Shown one piece after another: positions 55,966-64,000 of a stretch of DNA of 64,000 nt. The notes under the pieces were generated by a model, which saw nothing but the letters and a program-made list of their open reading frames with translations, ran no database searches and was not told where the DNA came from. Position numbers and translations under genes: made by a program. The first letter of the stretch is position 1. Every line of letters begins with the position of its first letter. Source of the DNA: Bacillota bacterium (lineage in GTDB: Bacteria; Bacillota; SHA-98; UBA4971); contig JAAYXB010000014.1 in NCBI GenBank assembly GCA_012516125.1, positions 62,001 to 126,000 on the forward strand, in the 5' to 3' direction.

Positions 55966-58066
55966 GCACCCTCGCGACGTCCAGGATCAGGGCGACCCGC
56001 CCATCACCGAGAATGGCGCCTCCCAGCACACCCCTGGCGCATCTCGCGAGCCTGCCCAGGCTCTTGATGACTATCTCCTGCTCGCCCAGCAGGGAATCAA
56101 CGATGATGCCAACCCGCACGTCCTCGTATCTCGCCACCACCACGAGCGCCCGCCCGCTGGACCGGTCAGGGCATTCCGTCGGGGTCCCATCCCCGGACTC
56201 CGACGCCATCACCCCGTTACCTCTCCCTGCAAAGTCCCGCAAGTCAAAGACGGGGAGCACTTTGCCCCTCAGGACTATCGCGTGCCCCTGGCCGACAGGC
56301 TTGACCTCTGAAAGGGGCACGCGTGTGACCTCAACCACCGACGACAATGGCACCGCGAACTCCTGACCGCACGACTCCACAAGAAGCGCCCTGAACACCG
56401 CGAGCGTGAGCGGCACCGACAGGGCGAAAGTCGTCCCCTTGCCGACGGACGTCTTCACCCTCACGGTCCCCCCGAGCTTCTCAACGTTGGTGCGGACGAT
56501 GTCAAGGCCCACGCCGCGCCCCGACACGTCATTCACCTGGCTTGCAGTGGAAAAGCCCGGCTGGAAGATGAGCTCGATGGCCTCCTCGTCTGAGAGAGCC
56601 GCAGCGACCTCTGGGGAAATGATCCCCTTGCGGACGGCTGACTCGCGGACGCGCACGAGGTCAATGCCTCCACCGTCGTCCTCAACGATTATGACCACGC
56701 GGTCCTCCACGTGGCGTGCGGCCAGCCGCACCCGCCCCTTCTCGGGCTTGCCGCGGCGCACGCGCTCGTCGGGCGGCTCGATGCCATGCCCGACGGCGTT
56801 GCGAAGGAGGTGGATGATCGGGTCCGCCACCTCCTCTATCAGCGCCCGGTCGAGCTCGGTGTCCTCGCCCTCAACCACGAACTCCACCAGCTTGCCCGAG
56901 CTTGCGGCGGTATCGCGGACCATCCTGGGAAACCGCTTGAAGAGGCTCGCGAGCGGCGTCATCCTGGCCTTCATGATCTCTTCCTGAAGCTCGGTTGTGA
57001 GCCGGCTCATGTGGGCCGTGATCTGCTCGAGGTCCTCGATAGGCTCCGAGTGCCCGTCCAGCGCTGCAAGGCGCCTCTGGACCTCGGCGAGCCTGGCCTC
57101 ATCTATTGCGAGTTCGGATACTATGCGGACGAGCCTGTCGAAGGCCTCGATGCCGACGCGGATGGTCTCTCCCTGCGACCGCCCCAGCAGCCTCGGGACG
57201 TCGGTTGTCGCAGACTCGCCGCAACTCCCACTCCCACCGTTGCCGCCTGGTTCCCGCCCGCTGCTCCCGCCCGGACTGCCACCGCCATCGCCAACGCTAT
57301 CGCCGGCGGTGCTCGGAAGGGCCGCTGCATCGCGCTGAGATACGTCGGCACCACCGGCAGCCAGAGCCTCCTCCGTGCCACGACTTTCGGGCTGGAACCG
57401 GCGCACCTCCACACGCTCCACATCGCTGACCTCGCCGACCTTCCGTTCCACCTCTGTCTCGTCGACATGCGAGGCAAGCACCAGTACGGCCGACAGGTCG
57501 AGGCCGGCCTTCTCAGCCCTGATCTCGTCGATGGACGGCCGCGACCCGGCAACTGTGCCGAGCTCCTGGAGAGCCTGGATCACCTGGAGCGCACGCACAG
57601 GAGGCATCACCGTGTCGTCCGCGAACTTCACGCGCACCTCATACGTGCCCGCCCCCAGGGATGCAGCCTCGGCAAGCCTTGCCACGAGCGCCTCGACGTC
57701 GATTCTGCCCTCGCCCTCAGCATCTGGACCACTGGACAAGTCGAACTCCGCCGCAAGCCCCCGCAGGCCATCGACTGCCTCGAGAAGCACGTTCACGAGC
57801 TCCTGGCGAGGCGCAAGCCTGCCGTCTCGCATGGCCGCAAACACGTCCTCCATGGCGTGGGCAAGCGTAGACATCCTGGAGTACCCGACCGTGGCCGACG
57901 AGCCCTTAACGGTATGCGCGATGCGGAACATGTCCTGGAGGAGGCGCGGGTCATGGCCCTCGCCTTCGAGCTTGACGATCTCCTCTTCGAGCACTTCGAG
58001 CTGGTCGAGGGTCTCATCGAGGAAAAGCCTGATGTCCTCGGGACTCAGAGTGTATCCTTCCGCCAC
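55877..58066 (-). CDS. cheA: CheA, chemotaxis histidine kinase
   Basis: 729 residues: P1 with phospho-histidine H51 in FRIAHTVKGSSATVG; P2-like region (about 150-260); P3 dimer helices (ELAIDEARLAEVQRRLA); P4 ATPase (HLLRNAVGHGIEPPDERV, IIVEDDGGGIDL, GRGVGLDIVRTNVEKLGG); P5 CheW-like domain to the end (LLVESCGQEFAVPLSSVVEV). A Gly/Ser-rich linker precedes P3. The N box has G for the usual D (AVGHG), a minor change. Follows flgL by 14 bp. Confidence 0.95.
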   Translation of the reverse strand: MAEGYTLSPEDIRLFLDETLDQLEVLEEEIVKLEGEGHDPRLLQDMFRIAHTVKGSSATVGYSRMSTLAHAMEDVFAAMRDGRLAPRQELVNVLLEAVDGLRGLAAEFDLSSGPDAEGEGRIDVEALVARLAEAASLGAGTYEVRVKFADDTVMPPVRALQVIQALQELGTVAGSRPSIDEIRAEKAGLDLSAVLVLASHVDETEVERKVGEVSDVERVEVRRFQPESRGTEEALAAGGADVSQRDAAALPSTAGDSVGDGGGSPGGSSGREPGGNGGSGSCGESATTDVPRLLGRSQGETIRVGIEAFDRLVRIVSELAIDEARLAEVQRRLAALDGHSEPIEDLEQITAHMSRLTTELQEEIMKARMTPLASLFKRFPRMVRDTAASSGKLVEFVVEGEDTELDRALIEEVADPIIHLLRNAVGHGIEPPDERVRRGKPEKGRVRLAARHVEDRVVIIVEDDGGGIDLVRVRESAVRKGIISPEVAAALSDEEAIELIFQPGFSTASQVNDVSGRGVGLDIVRTNVEKLGGTVRVKTSVGKGTTFALSVPLTLAVFRALLVESCGQEFAVPLSSVVEVTRVPLSEVKPVGQGHAIVLRGKVLPVFDLRDFAGRGNGVMASESGDGTPTECPDRSSGRALVVVARYEDVRVGIIVDSLLGEQEIVIKSLGRLARCARGVLGGAILGDGRVALILDVARVLEKAMGRSHISGSGSEGGNDDRSDYQLQC

Positions 58067-58080
58067 TTCGTCACCGACCC

Positions 58081-59016
58081 TTACCGCAAGTAGTCCACAA
58101 GGGATGTCTGCATTATCCCGGCAGCCGCGCCGAGCGCGGCCCTGTACACCGTCTCCTGCAACTGCAAGTCCGTGATTGCCTTGAACACGTCAGCGTCCTC
58201 CGTCTTGGAAAGGAGCGCTTCAAGCTCCACCTCGTCCTGGGAAAGCTTCATAGATACCCTGTCGAGCCGCCGCACCTTCGCCCCGATGCCCGTGACGAGG
58301 TTCATGATCCTGTCCTGCGCTGCCTGGGTGGCGGCGATGTCAGATGCAATGTCGTCTTGGAACGTCGCTGACGCATCCCCAGCGAGAAGGTGGTCGCGGA
58401 GGGCCACGAGGATCTCGAACAGGTTCCTGCCGTTCGCCTCGGGGATACCGTTCATGAATGCCTCCTCGCCGTTTGTGTTGATCTGCATCGTGGTACCGGG
58501 CTCGACCTCGATTCGCTTTTGGCCGGTATCGCCTTCGTATGTGACAACATAGCTAGGAGGGCTCGCGTTCTCAGTAAGCACAAAAGGCCTTGTCAATGTC
58601 TTAAGGCCCGCGAAAATGTATCTACCATCGTACTGCGTGTTCGCAAGATCCACAAGCTCAGAGATGAGCCCGTCCACGTCCTGCGCAAGCGCCCGTCGCT
58701 CGTCGTCTGAAAGAGTGCTGTTCCCCGCGCGAAGCGCGGCGTCGGCGGCGTTCTCGAAGACCTCCTGCGCCTTCATGAGGGCCCGCTCGGTGGCGCCGAG
58801 CCAGTCCCTGGCATCGTCGATGTTGGTCTTGTGTTGCGCGACACCAGCCCGAAGCGCCCGGATGGCAAGGCCTCGCGATGCAGCGATCGGGTCGTCGGAC
58901 GGCTTTCGCACGCGCTTTCCGGTGGATATATCCTCCGACAGCTTCTGCATGCGGGCAAGCTGCTGGGCGATGTCCCTGGACAGGTTGTTCAGAAGATAAC
59001 TCGTGCTGATGCGCAA
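58081..59016 (-). CDS. flgL: FlgL, hook-filament junction protein (HAP3)
   Basis: Second junction protein between hook and filament. ISTSYLLNNLSRDIAQQLARMQKLSEDISTGKRVRKPSDDPIAA and the C-terminal SMKLSQDEVELEALLSKTEDADVFKAITDLQLQE are flagellin-like ends typical of FlgL. 311 residues. Start TTG 59016 after GGAGGGGGTG (about 7 nt). Confidence 0.95.
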   Translation of the reverse strand: MRISTSYLLNNLSRDIAQQLARMQKLSEDISTGKRVRKPSDDPIAASRGLAIRALRAGVAQHKTNIDDARDWLGATERALMKAQEVFENAADAALRAGNSTLSDDERRALAQDVDGLISELVDLANTQYDGRYIFAGLKTLTRPFVLTENASPPSYVVTYEGDTGQKRIEVEPGTTMQINTNGEEAFMNGIPEANGRNLFEILVALRDHLLAGDASATFQDDIASDIAATQAAQDRIMNLVTGIGAKVRRLDRVSMKLSQDEVELEALLSKTEDADVFKAITDLQLQETVYRAALGAAAGIMQTSLVDYLR

Positions 59017-59147
59017 ACCACATCACCCCCTCCGAATGGCCAACCGCAGGATGGGCGACACCAGGCACGTGCCCCGTTCAAGCGCAAGCGCAATCTCAAG
59101 CACCGGTGCAATGGCAGACGCGGACGCGGGCGCGAGCGCGTGAAGCC

Positions 59148-60611
59148 CTACCTGCCGACGAGGCCCGTCCCGTTGATGAGGGTGTCCAGCATCTCATCTA
59201 TGGCGGTGGTAAGCCTTGCCGCGGCCTCGTACGCCCGCTGGTAACGCATGAGGTTCACCATCTCTTCGTCGATGGACACCCCTGAGATGCTGTCCTTGTT
59301 GTTCGTGTACTGCTGCAGCGTCGCCTCGTGCACCTGCACCATGTGCGCGGCCTGCCGGGCGTTCGTCCCGACGTCGGCGATAATCTGCTGATAGAACCCG
59401 CCGAAGCTGACCTTGCCGCCGCCCATCGTGAGGGCGTCCTCGAGACCTGCGATGGCAAGCGCTACCGAACCGTCTCCGGCGACCCCAGGCGTGGCGGCCG
59501 CAGCCACCTTCGCGACATCGCCGCCGGCGTCTGGGTCGAGGGCCGGGTTCACGCTGAGCACGCGGCTTCCCGGGTCATAGATGTAAAAATCTCGCTGCGG
59601 CGGAGGCTCTGGCGGGTCATCGAGCCCGTAACCTTGCCTGTGCTGCTCGTTGATCCTCTCGGCAAGGGTAGTTGCAAGATCCTCAACGTCCTCATAGTAA
59701 GTCGGCAGGTCGCCGTTCCTCACCTCGAGCAGGCCGCCGACCTCGCCGCCGCTGATATCCGCCGAGTCTCCATTATTCGCCCAAACCACGCGGGATTCCT
59801 GCTCCTCCACCCCGGAACCAAGCAATTCCCCAGGCAGGGTTCCTGACTCAAACCGCAGCTCGTTCACCCTGTCCTCGCGCACAAGCTCGCCAGAGCCGAC
59901 CTGGATGACCACGGACCCGTCTTTGGCCTCGAAGGCGCTGATATTGATCAGCCTCGACAGGCGCGCGATGGCGACGTCCCGCTTGTCCTTGAGATCTGCC
60001 GGGTCATTACCGATTGCGGTGATCCTTACGATCTCCTTGTTCTGGGCCGCGATCTCCCTGGCGAGGGCGTTGATTTCGTCCACCCTGGTGGCTATGCCGT
60101 CGTCCAGGTCGCGTGCGAGCTCACGCAGGCCGCGCAGCACCTGGTTAAAGTAAGACGCGAGGGTCTTCGCTTCCTCCACGAGGGCCGTGCGCACGGCGAT
60201 GCTCTCCGGGCGCTTGGACAGCTCATCCCATGCGGCGAAGAACTTGCTCAGGGCATCGGCCAGGCCCACATCGGACGGCTCCCCGAAAATCGCTTCCACC
60301 TGCGATAGGGCGTCATTTCTGCCATCCCAGAGGCCCAGGGTCACGCCGGCCTGGCGGATACGGCTTTCGACAAACCCGTCGAAGACGCGCTTTATCCTGA
60401 CTATCTCGACGCCTGTGCCCACGGTGCCGGGGCGCTTGAACCCCGCGCCAGTCTCCACGACATAGCCCGGCGTCGCCGCGAGGATGGGCTCCCGGCGCAC
60501 GTACCCGGGCGTGCCGGCGTTCGCGATGTTGTGCCCGATCACCTCGAGCGCCCTCTGATGCGCCACGAGGGCGCGCCTTGCGGTCTCAAGAGCGAGAAAA
60601 GTGGAGCGCAT
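59148..60611 (-). CDS. flgK: FlgK, hook-filament junction protein (HAP1)
   Basis: First junction protein. N-terminal FLALETARRALVAHQRALEVIGHNIANAGTPGYVRREPIL and C-terminal SGVSIDEEMVNLMRYQRAYEAAARLTTAIDEMLDTLIN are the rod/hook/junction signatures. 487 residues. Start overlaps flgN by 26 bp. Confidence 0.95.
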   Translation of the reverse strand: MRSTFLALETARRALVAHQRALEVIGHNIANAGTPGYVRREPILAATPGYVVETGAGFKRPGTVGTGVEIVRIKRVFDGFVESRIRQAGVTLGLWDGRNDALSQVEAIFGEPSDVGLADALSKFFAAWDELSKRPESIAVRTALVEEAKTLASYFNQVLRGLRELARDLDDGIATRVDEINALAREIAAQNKEIVRITAIGNDPADLKDKRDVAIARLSRLINISAFEAKDGSVVIQVGSGELVREDRVNELRFESGTLPGELLGSGVEEQESRVVWANNGDSADISGGEVGGLLEVRNGDLPTYYEDVEDLATTLAERINEQHRQGYGLDDPPEPPPQRDFYIYDPGSRVLSVNPALDPDAGGDVAKVAAAATPGVAGDGSVALAIAGLEDALTMGGGKVSFGGFYQQIIADVGTNARQAAHMVQVHEATLQQYTNNKDSISGVSIDEEMVNLMRYQRAYEAAARLTTAIDEMLDTLINGTGLVGR

Positions 60612-61110
60612 GCGGCTTTCCCGCCTTTCTCCCCAGGGCTATGGTGTTGATCGAGTATGTGTTCCGGCCCTCGCGGCCCGCGTACAGCCGGGTCGCGAAG
60701 TCGATGTAGTCGAGGATGTTGTTTATGAGCACGATGTTTCCGCTGTTGATCACGGCGTGCTCCTCAAGGATGGGCGCAAGCTGCTGGAGGATGCTCCTGT
60801 ATCTCTCCAGGCACTCCTCCCCCGCCGAAGACATAACCTCCTCGCACGTGGCGCCGTCCCGCCCCGGACCCGGGCCCCGGCCCAGGCTGCGCGCGACCTC
60901 GCTGAGGAGGGCGAGCCTCGCGTTCATCGCCGCGCGTATCTTTGCAACCACGGCCTCCACGTCGCGCAGCGTGGCCGTGAGGGCGTCGGTATCAAAAGAA
61001 ACGAGAAGCCCTTGCTCCCGGCGGGAGAGGTCGAGGAGATCCCTGTGAAGGGCGACCTCTTCCTCGAGGAGATCGAGGATCTCGTTACACCGTCGAGCGA
61101 TATCCTGCAT
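60586..61110 (-). CDS. flgN: FlgN, export chaperone for FlgK/FlgL
   Basis: 174-residue helical protein (LLEEEVALHRDLLDLSRREQGLLVSFDTDALTATLRDVEAVVAKI) matching the FlgN family, including the NINNILDYIDFATRLYA-type C-terminal helix (here LINNILDYIDFATRLY). Position between flgM and flgK is the standard order. Start ATG 61110. Confidence 0.85.
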   Translation of the reverse strand: MQDIARRCNEILDLLEEEVALHRDLLDLSRREQGLLVSFDTDALTATLRDVEAVVAKIRAAMNARLALLSEVARSLGRGPGPGRDGATCEEVMSSAGEECLERYRSILQQLAPILEEHAVINSGNIVLINNILDYIDFATRLYAGREGRNTYSINTIALGRKAGKPHALHFSRS

Positions 61111-61166
61111 CTCGGTTCACTCACCCCGCGCCGCCGCGCAGCACAAGCGCAGGCCCGAGCGGCGCC

Positions 61167-61289
61167 TAAGTGAGGGTGCGTTAGTTCTTGCCCTTTTCCA
61201 GTACTTGCCGGATTGCTGGTGTTGCACTCTCTCTTTGAGTCACCGGCAACCCCTCCCAAAACTCGGGAGCATTTCTGCACCCCCACTTA
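61167..61289. repeat. Dispersed palindromic element, copy G (short form)
   Basis: 123 bp, TAAGTGAGGGTGC to GCACCCCCACTTA, with the inner stem CCGGATTGCTGGTG-like / CACCGGCAACC and no additional hairpins. It lies between flgM and flgN, inside what should be one transcript. Confidence 0.92.
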
Positions 61290-61304
61290 AGGCCGGCAGG
61301 GCGC

Positions 61305-61601
61305 TCAGGATGGCTTCACTAGCTTGCGGGCGACCATGTCGCCGCTCACCCTGTAGGTGCCGGCCTCGAGGTCCCTGCGAATGGCCTCGGCCCTCGCCTT
61401 TCGCGCTGCGGCAATCTCATCGAGTCTCTGGTGTGCGCGTTGTAGCTCGCGCGCGCGGTCGGAGACGATGACCTCATCCGCGTCCGCCTCCGCCTTTTCC
61501 CGTTTCTCCTGGGCCTCCCGGGCCTCCCTGGACTTGCTCGCCTCGGCTTGCTCTGCATACCTGCTGAGGATCCTGCGCAGCCCCTCGTTTTCGACCTTCA
61601 C
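61305..61601 (-). CDS. flgM: FlgM, anti-sigma-28 factor
   Basis: Binds and inhibits sigma-28 until exported through the completed hook. The C-terminal part ELQRAHQRLDEIAAARKARAEAIRRDLEAGTYRVSGDMVARKLV is typical. About 98 residues from GTG 61601, with AGAGAGG 8 nt upstream. It lies 42 bp after a perfect -10 sigma-28 box, so it is feedback-controlled. Confidence 0.88.
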   Translation of the reverse strand: MKVENEGLRRILSRYAEQAEASKSREAREAQEKREKAEADADEVIVSDRARELQRAHQRLDEIAAARKARAEAIRRDLEAGTYRVSGDMVARKLVKPS

Positions 61602-61642
61602 GGCACGCACCTCTCTCCGATGCCGACTCGTTCTCGGTGATC

Positions 61643-61670
61643 TTATCGGCAAGTTAAGGCGAGGTGTTTA
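61643..61670 (-). promoter_or_regulatory. Sigma-28 promoter of the flgM-flgN-flgK-flgL operon
   Basis: Minus strand TAAA-N16-GCCGATAA: the -10 box is a perfect consensus match, and the -35 TAAA includes the flgJ stop codon TAA. Spacing is one longer than the ideal 15. Confidence 0.75.
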
Positions 61671-62114
61671 GTCCTCCGCAAGCCCATTCTCGCCGGTGGG
61701 ATTGCCCAGACGATGGCCCCCCAGTCGCGACGGCGGCACCGCCTGCCGCGACAACTGTCTTACGAGGATCTCGGCAAGGCCGATGCCTCCGCGCCCCGCC
61801 ATCTTCTTCGCGATCTCCTGGTCGAACATGCTCTGGAACACATCCTCGCCGCGCCCGCCGCTGAAGAGGTCGTCCTTCGGGACGGTCCTGCGCATTTCCT
61901 TGAGGAGTTGCTCCAGGAACACCGACTCCAACTCCTCGCAGGCTTTCCTCAGCTCGGCGTCGGTGCACGCACCGACGCTCGCGGTCGCCCTTGCCGCACC
62001 GGTGCTGCCATCCACAGCCTTAGTCCCGGTGGCAGGCGGGCGCGGCGTCTGGGCACGGTGCAAGGCCGTAGGTTGCGCGCAAGTTCCGGCATTACCGACC
62101 CGCATATCGCCCAC
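61668..62114 (-). CDS. flgJ: FlgJ-like rod-binding protein (no muramidase domain)
   Basis: The core ELRKACEELESVFLEQLLKEMRRTVPKDDLFSGGRGEDVFQSMFDQEIAKKMAGRGGIGLAEILVRQL is the rod-binding domain that caps the flagellar rod during assembly. The C-terminal peptidoglycan hydrolase of enteric FlgJ is absent, as in many phyla. Start GTG 62114, with AAGGGGG 9 nt upstream. Follows flgI. Confidence 0.88.
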   Translation of the reverse strand: MGDMRVGNAGTCAQPTALHRAQTPRPPATGTKAVDGSTGAARATASVGACTDAELRKACEELESVFLEQLLKEMRRTVPKDDLFSGGRGEDVFQSMFDQEIAKKMAGRGGIGLAEILVRQLSRQAVPPSRLGGHRLGNPTGENGLAED

Positions 62115-62255
62115 TGGTCCGTTCCCCCTTGAGAGACACATGTTCATCTGTCGTAAGAGGGGCAGCCCCGCCCGGGTGGCAACCCGGACCGCGGCAGCGG
62201 TGATGACCGACAACGTTCGCCCGCCTGAAAGCGGCGCGCACCTGTGACGCCTCGC

Positions 62256-63509
62256 TCACAGGACCTCGATCTCCGCGAGAAGCGCCCCGCATGCCTTGAG
62301 CGCCTGCAAGATGGCGATGATATCCCGGGGCGTCGCTCCGACGGCGTTGAGCGCCGCCACAAGGGCGTCCACCGTGTCCACCGAGGAAACGTCGAACACT
62401 GTGCCCGTCCCTGTGCCCGTCGTGCCCGTCCCAGTCCCTGTCCCGGCGGTCGCGGCAACCTGGCCGCGGCCCGGCAGAGCAGGGCCGCCTGCAGCGGGGT
62501 TCGAGTCCGCAGCCCCGGCCTGCGCTTGAGCTGTGGCCTGCCCATCGCCTCCTCCGGGAGCAACAGGAGCCGGACTCTCCGCCTTTGCAGAAATCTGCAC
62601 CCGCAGGCTGCCGTGGGAGACCACGGCGGGAAGCACCCTGACGTTGCCACCGATGACGACAGTGCCCGTGCGCTCGTTGAACACGACACGGGCCGGGACA
62701 TCCGCCGTCACAGGGATCTCCCCGATAAGCGCCACAAGCCCCACCAGGTTGTCGGCGTACTCCGGTGGCACCTGCACCTCCACGGCGCCTGCGTCGGCAG
62801 CCTTTGCCACGCCCTCGCCCAAGCGTGCGCAGATCGCTTTCGCCACACGGTCAGCTGTGACGAAGTCCGGCTCAGACAACGCCAGGGTGATCGTGCCGCT
62901 CGCCGCGCCGGCAATTGCCGCAACAAGCTCCCGCTCAACTGTGGCCCCCTGCGGGATGCCGGCCACCGTCGGATGCACTTTCTGGCGAGCGCCTCCGGCG
63001 GCCCCGCCGCCAAGCGAGATAACTCCTTGCGCCGCTGCGTACATCTTCTCGTCGGGCCCGAGGAGCGGCGTGAGGAGGAGCGTCCCCCCTTCGAGGCTCC
63101 GCGCATCGCCGAGTGATGACACCACCACATCGAGCCGGTCCCCCACGCGGGCGAACGCCGGCAACTTCGCGGTCACCATGACAGCGGCCACGTTCTTCAC
63201 GCGCATCTGGTCCGGCGTAATCTTGATGCCGAACCTCATCAGCATGTTCGCCACCGACTGGACGGTGAACATCGCGCCGCCGGAATCCCCGGTGCCTTTC
63301 AGCCCGACGACCAGCCCGTAGCCAATGAGGTCGTTGTCCCTCACGCCCTCCACCCGTGTGATATCCTTGATCCTTGATTCGGCACAGGCTACCAGCGTAA
63401 ACCTGGCGAACGCGGCTGCGAGCACCACAAACGCCACGAGAAGCGCAGGCACGAAGCCGTAGCGGCGCCGCTGCGGACTCGTGGTGCACTCACCTGAGTG
63501 GGAGTTCAC
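62256..63509 (-). CDS. flgI: FlgI, flagellar P-ring protein
   Basis: P-ring subunit in the periplasm. Signal segment (YGFVPALLVAFVVLAAAFARF) then SRIKDITRVEGVRDNDLIGYGLVVGLKGTGD, NVAAVMVTAKLPAFARVGDRLDVVVSSLGDARSLEGGTLLLTPL and the terminal DIIAILQALKACGAL, all diagnostic. A Gly-Thr repeat (GTGTGTTGTGTGT) enlarges the variable loop before the C-terminal domain. GTG 63509 follows GGGAGG by 5 nt; both lie in palindromic element H. An ATG at 63623 in the same frame would add 38 residues translated from the element. Confidence 0.94.
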   Translation of the reverse strand: MNSHSGECTTSPQRRRYGFVPALLVAFVVLAAAFARFTLVACAESRIKDITRVEGVRDNDLIGYGLVVGLKGTGDSGGAMFTVQSVANMLMRFGIKITPDQMRVKNVAAVMVTAKLPAFARVGDRLDVVVSSLGDARSLEGGTLLLTPLLGPDEKMYAAAQGVISLGGGAAGGARQKVHPTVAGIPQGATVERELVAAIAGAASGTITLALSEPDFVTADRVAKAICARLGEGVAKAADAGAVEVQVPPEYADNLVGLVALIGEIPVTADVPARVVFNERTGTVVIGGNVRVLPAVVSHGSLRVQISAKAESPAPVAPGGGDGQATAQAQAGAADSNPAAGGPALPGRGQVAATAGTGTGTGTTGTGTGTVFDVSSVDTVDALVAALNAVGATPRDIIAILQALKACGALLAEIEVL

Positions 63510-63616
63510 CAATCCCTCCCACTTTTCCAGCAGATGCCGGATTGCCGGTGTTGCACCTTCCCTTGAGTCACCGGCAACCCCTCCCAAGGTCGAGAGAGCT
63601 TCTGCACTCTCACTTA
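63494..63616. repeat. Dispersed palindromic element, copy H (short form)
   Basis: 123 bp with one worn end (CTGAGTGGGAG) and one better end (GCACTCTCACTTA), inner stem ATTGCCGGTG / CACCGGCAAC. It sits between flgH and flgI and covers the probable flgI ribosome-binding site and start. Confidence 0.85.
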
Positions 63617-63659
63617 GTCTCATAGCAGGCTCCACCTCCTGCTCGTCGCAAGGCCTCTT

Positions 63660-64000
63660 TCAGAACAGAAAGTCGAGTATCCCGGCGAAAAACCGCCCGA
63701 GAAAGGACAGCAAGCCCTTTCTCTGCTCAGCATTGAGCGAACCCTCGTATTTTATCTCTGCGTTCGCGATGTACGTTGAGAGCACCGTGTTGTCGGCGCC
63801 AATGTCCTCGGGCCTCACTATGCCCGTGATGACGATGTTCTGCCTCTCCCGGTTTATCACGAGCGCCTGGGCGCCTTCGATCCTGAGGTTGCCGTCGGGC
63901 AGCACCTCTGTGATCCTGGCGGTCATCCTGGCGACCAGGTTCCCTGACCGAGACGTGGTGTTCTGCCCGCTGGACTTGGTGTTCGCGGAGAAGCCCGTCT
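63660..64000 (-). CDS. flgH: FlgH, flagellar L-ring lipoprotein (C-terminal part, cut by window edge)
   Basis: L-ring subunit in the outer membrane. The visible end has VARMTARITEVLPDGNLRIEGAQALVINRERQNIVITGIVRPEDIGADNTVLSTYIANAEIKYEG, the standard FlgH C-terminus, and ends LLSFLGRFFAGILDFLF. The lipoprotein signal is outside the window. Adjacent to flgI in the usual order. Confidence 0.95.
   Translation of the reverse strand, partial: TGFSANTKSSGQNTTSRSGNLVARMTARITEVLPDGNLRIEGAQALVINRERQNIVITGIVRPEDIGADNTVLSTYIANAEIKYEGSLNAEQRKGLLSFLGRFFAGILDFLF

Overview
The window reads as a chromosomal segment of a GC-rich, motile, outer-membrane-bearing (diderm) member of the Bacillota. Firmicute-like signs are the CsrA-FliW pair next to chemotaxis genes, CheC, FlaG, an AbrB/SpoVT-type regulator, a Fur-Feo operon and MalK-less sugar importers. 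The diderm sign is flgH-flgI, which encode the L- and P-rings of the flagellar basal body and are normally found only where there is an outer membrane. This placement is inference; no rRNA or tRNA gene is present to fix it.

Layout. 1-9.3 kb (mostly minus strand): the 5' part of mfd, then an operon speE-fur-feoB(split)-feoA-prsW-like closed by a good rho-independent terminator, a DUF1540 protein carrying an inserted 60-bp repeat, a small AbrB-type gene, an inosine/xanthosine triphosphatase and a HEAT-like protein with an acidic tail. 9.8-17.3 kb: a TrmB-regulated operon (TrmB, UroD-like protein, MalF, MalG, binding protein), a divergent amidohydrolase and a decayed RACo/DUF4445 gene. 17.4-23.1 kb: an amino-sugar/peptidoglycan recycling group (AnmK, beta-lactamase-fold hydrolase, GntR/YvoA-type regulator, NagZ-type GH3). 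23.6-37.5 kb (plus strand): a large uncharacterised carbohydrate-uptake locus with an NHL-TPR-YIP1 membrane protein, a DUF5696 protein, two MalF/MalG pairs, a roughly 1,000-residue binding protein with two beta-sandwich-like modules in front, and a conventional binding protein. 37.5-41.1 kb: a histidine kinase and an NtrC-type activator. 41.2-64 kb: filament, chaperone, chemotaxis, hook-junction and ring genes of the flagellum.

The most notable non-coding signal is a family of dispersed palindromic elements of about 123 or 195 bp with ends TAAGTGAGGGTGC / GCACCCTCACTTA and nested internal stems. There are seven clear copies, one degenerate copy and one fragment. In three copies the terminal TAA is exactly the stop codon of a gene (nagZ, a permease, fliD), and one copy supplies the likely ribosome-binding site and start of flgI. 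A second, unrelated repeat of about 85-93 bp with a conserved terminal stem lies upstream of the AbrB-type gene and of the DUF5696 gene. Sigma-28 promoters can be read directly upstream of flgM, flagellin, a glycosyltransferase and the chemoreceptor, which ties the glycosyltransferase to flagellin modification. In-frame microsatellite expansions inside conserved proteins recur across the window.
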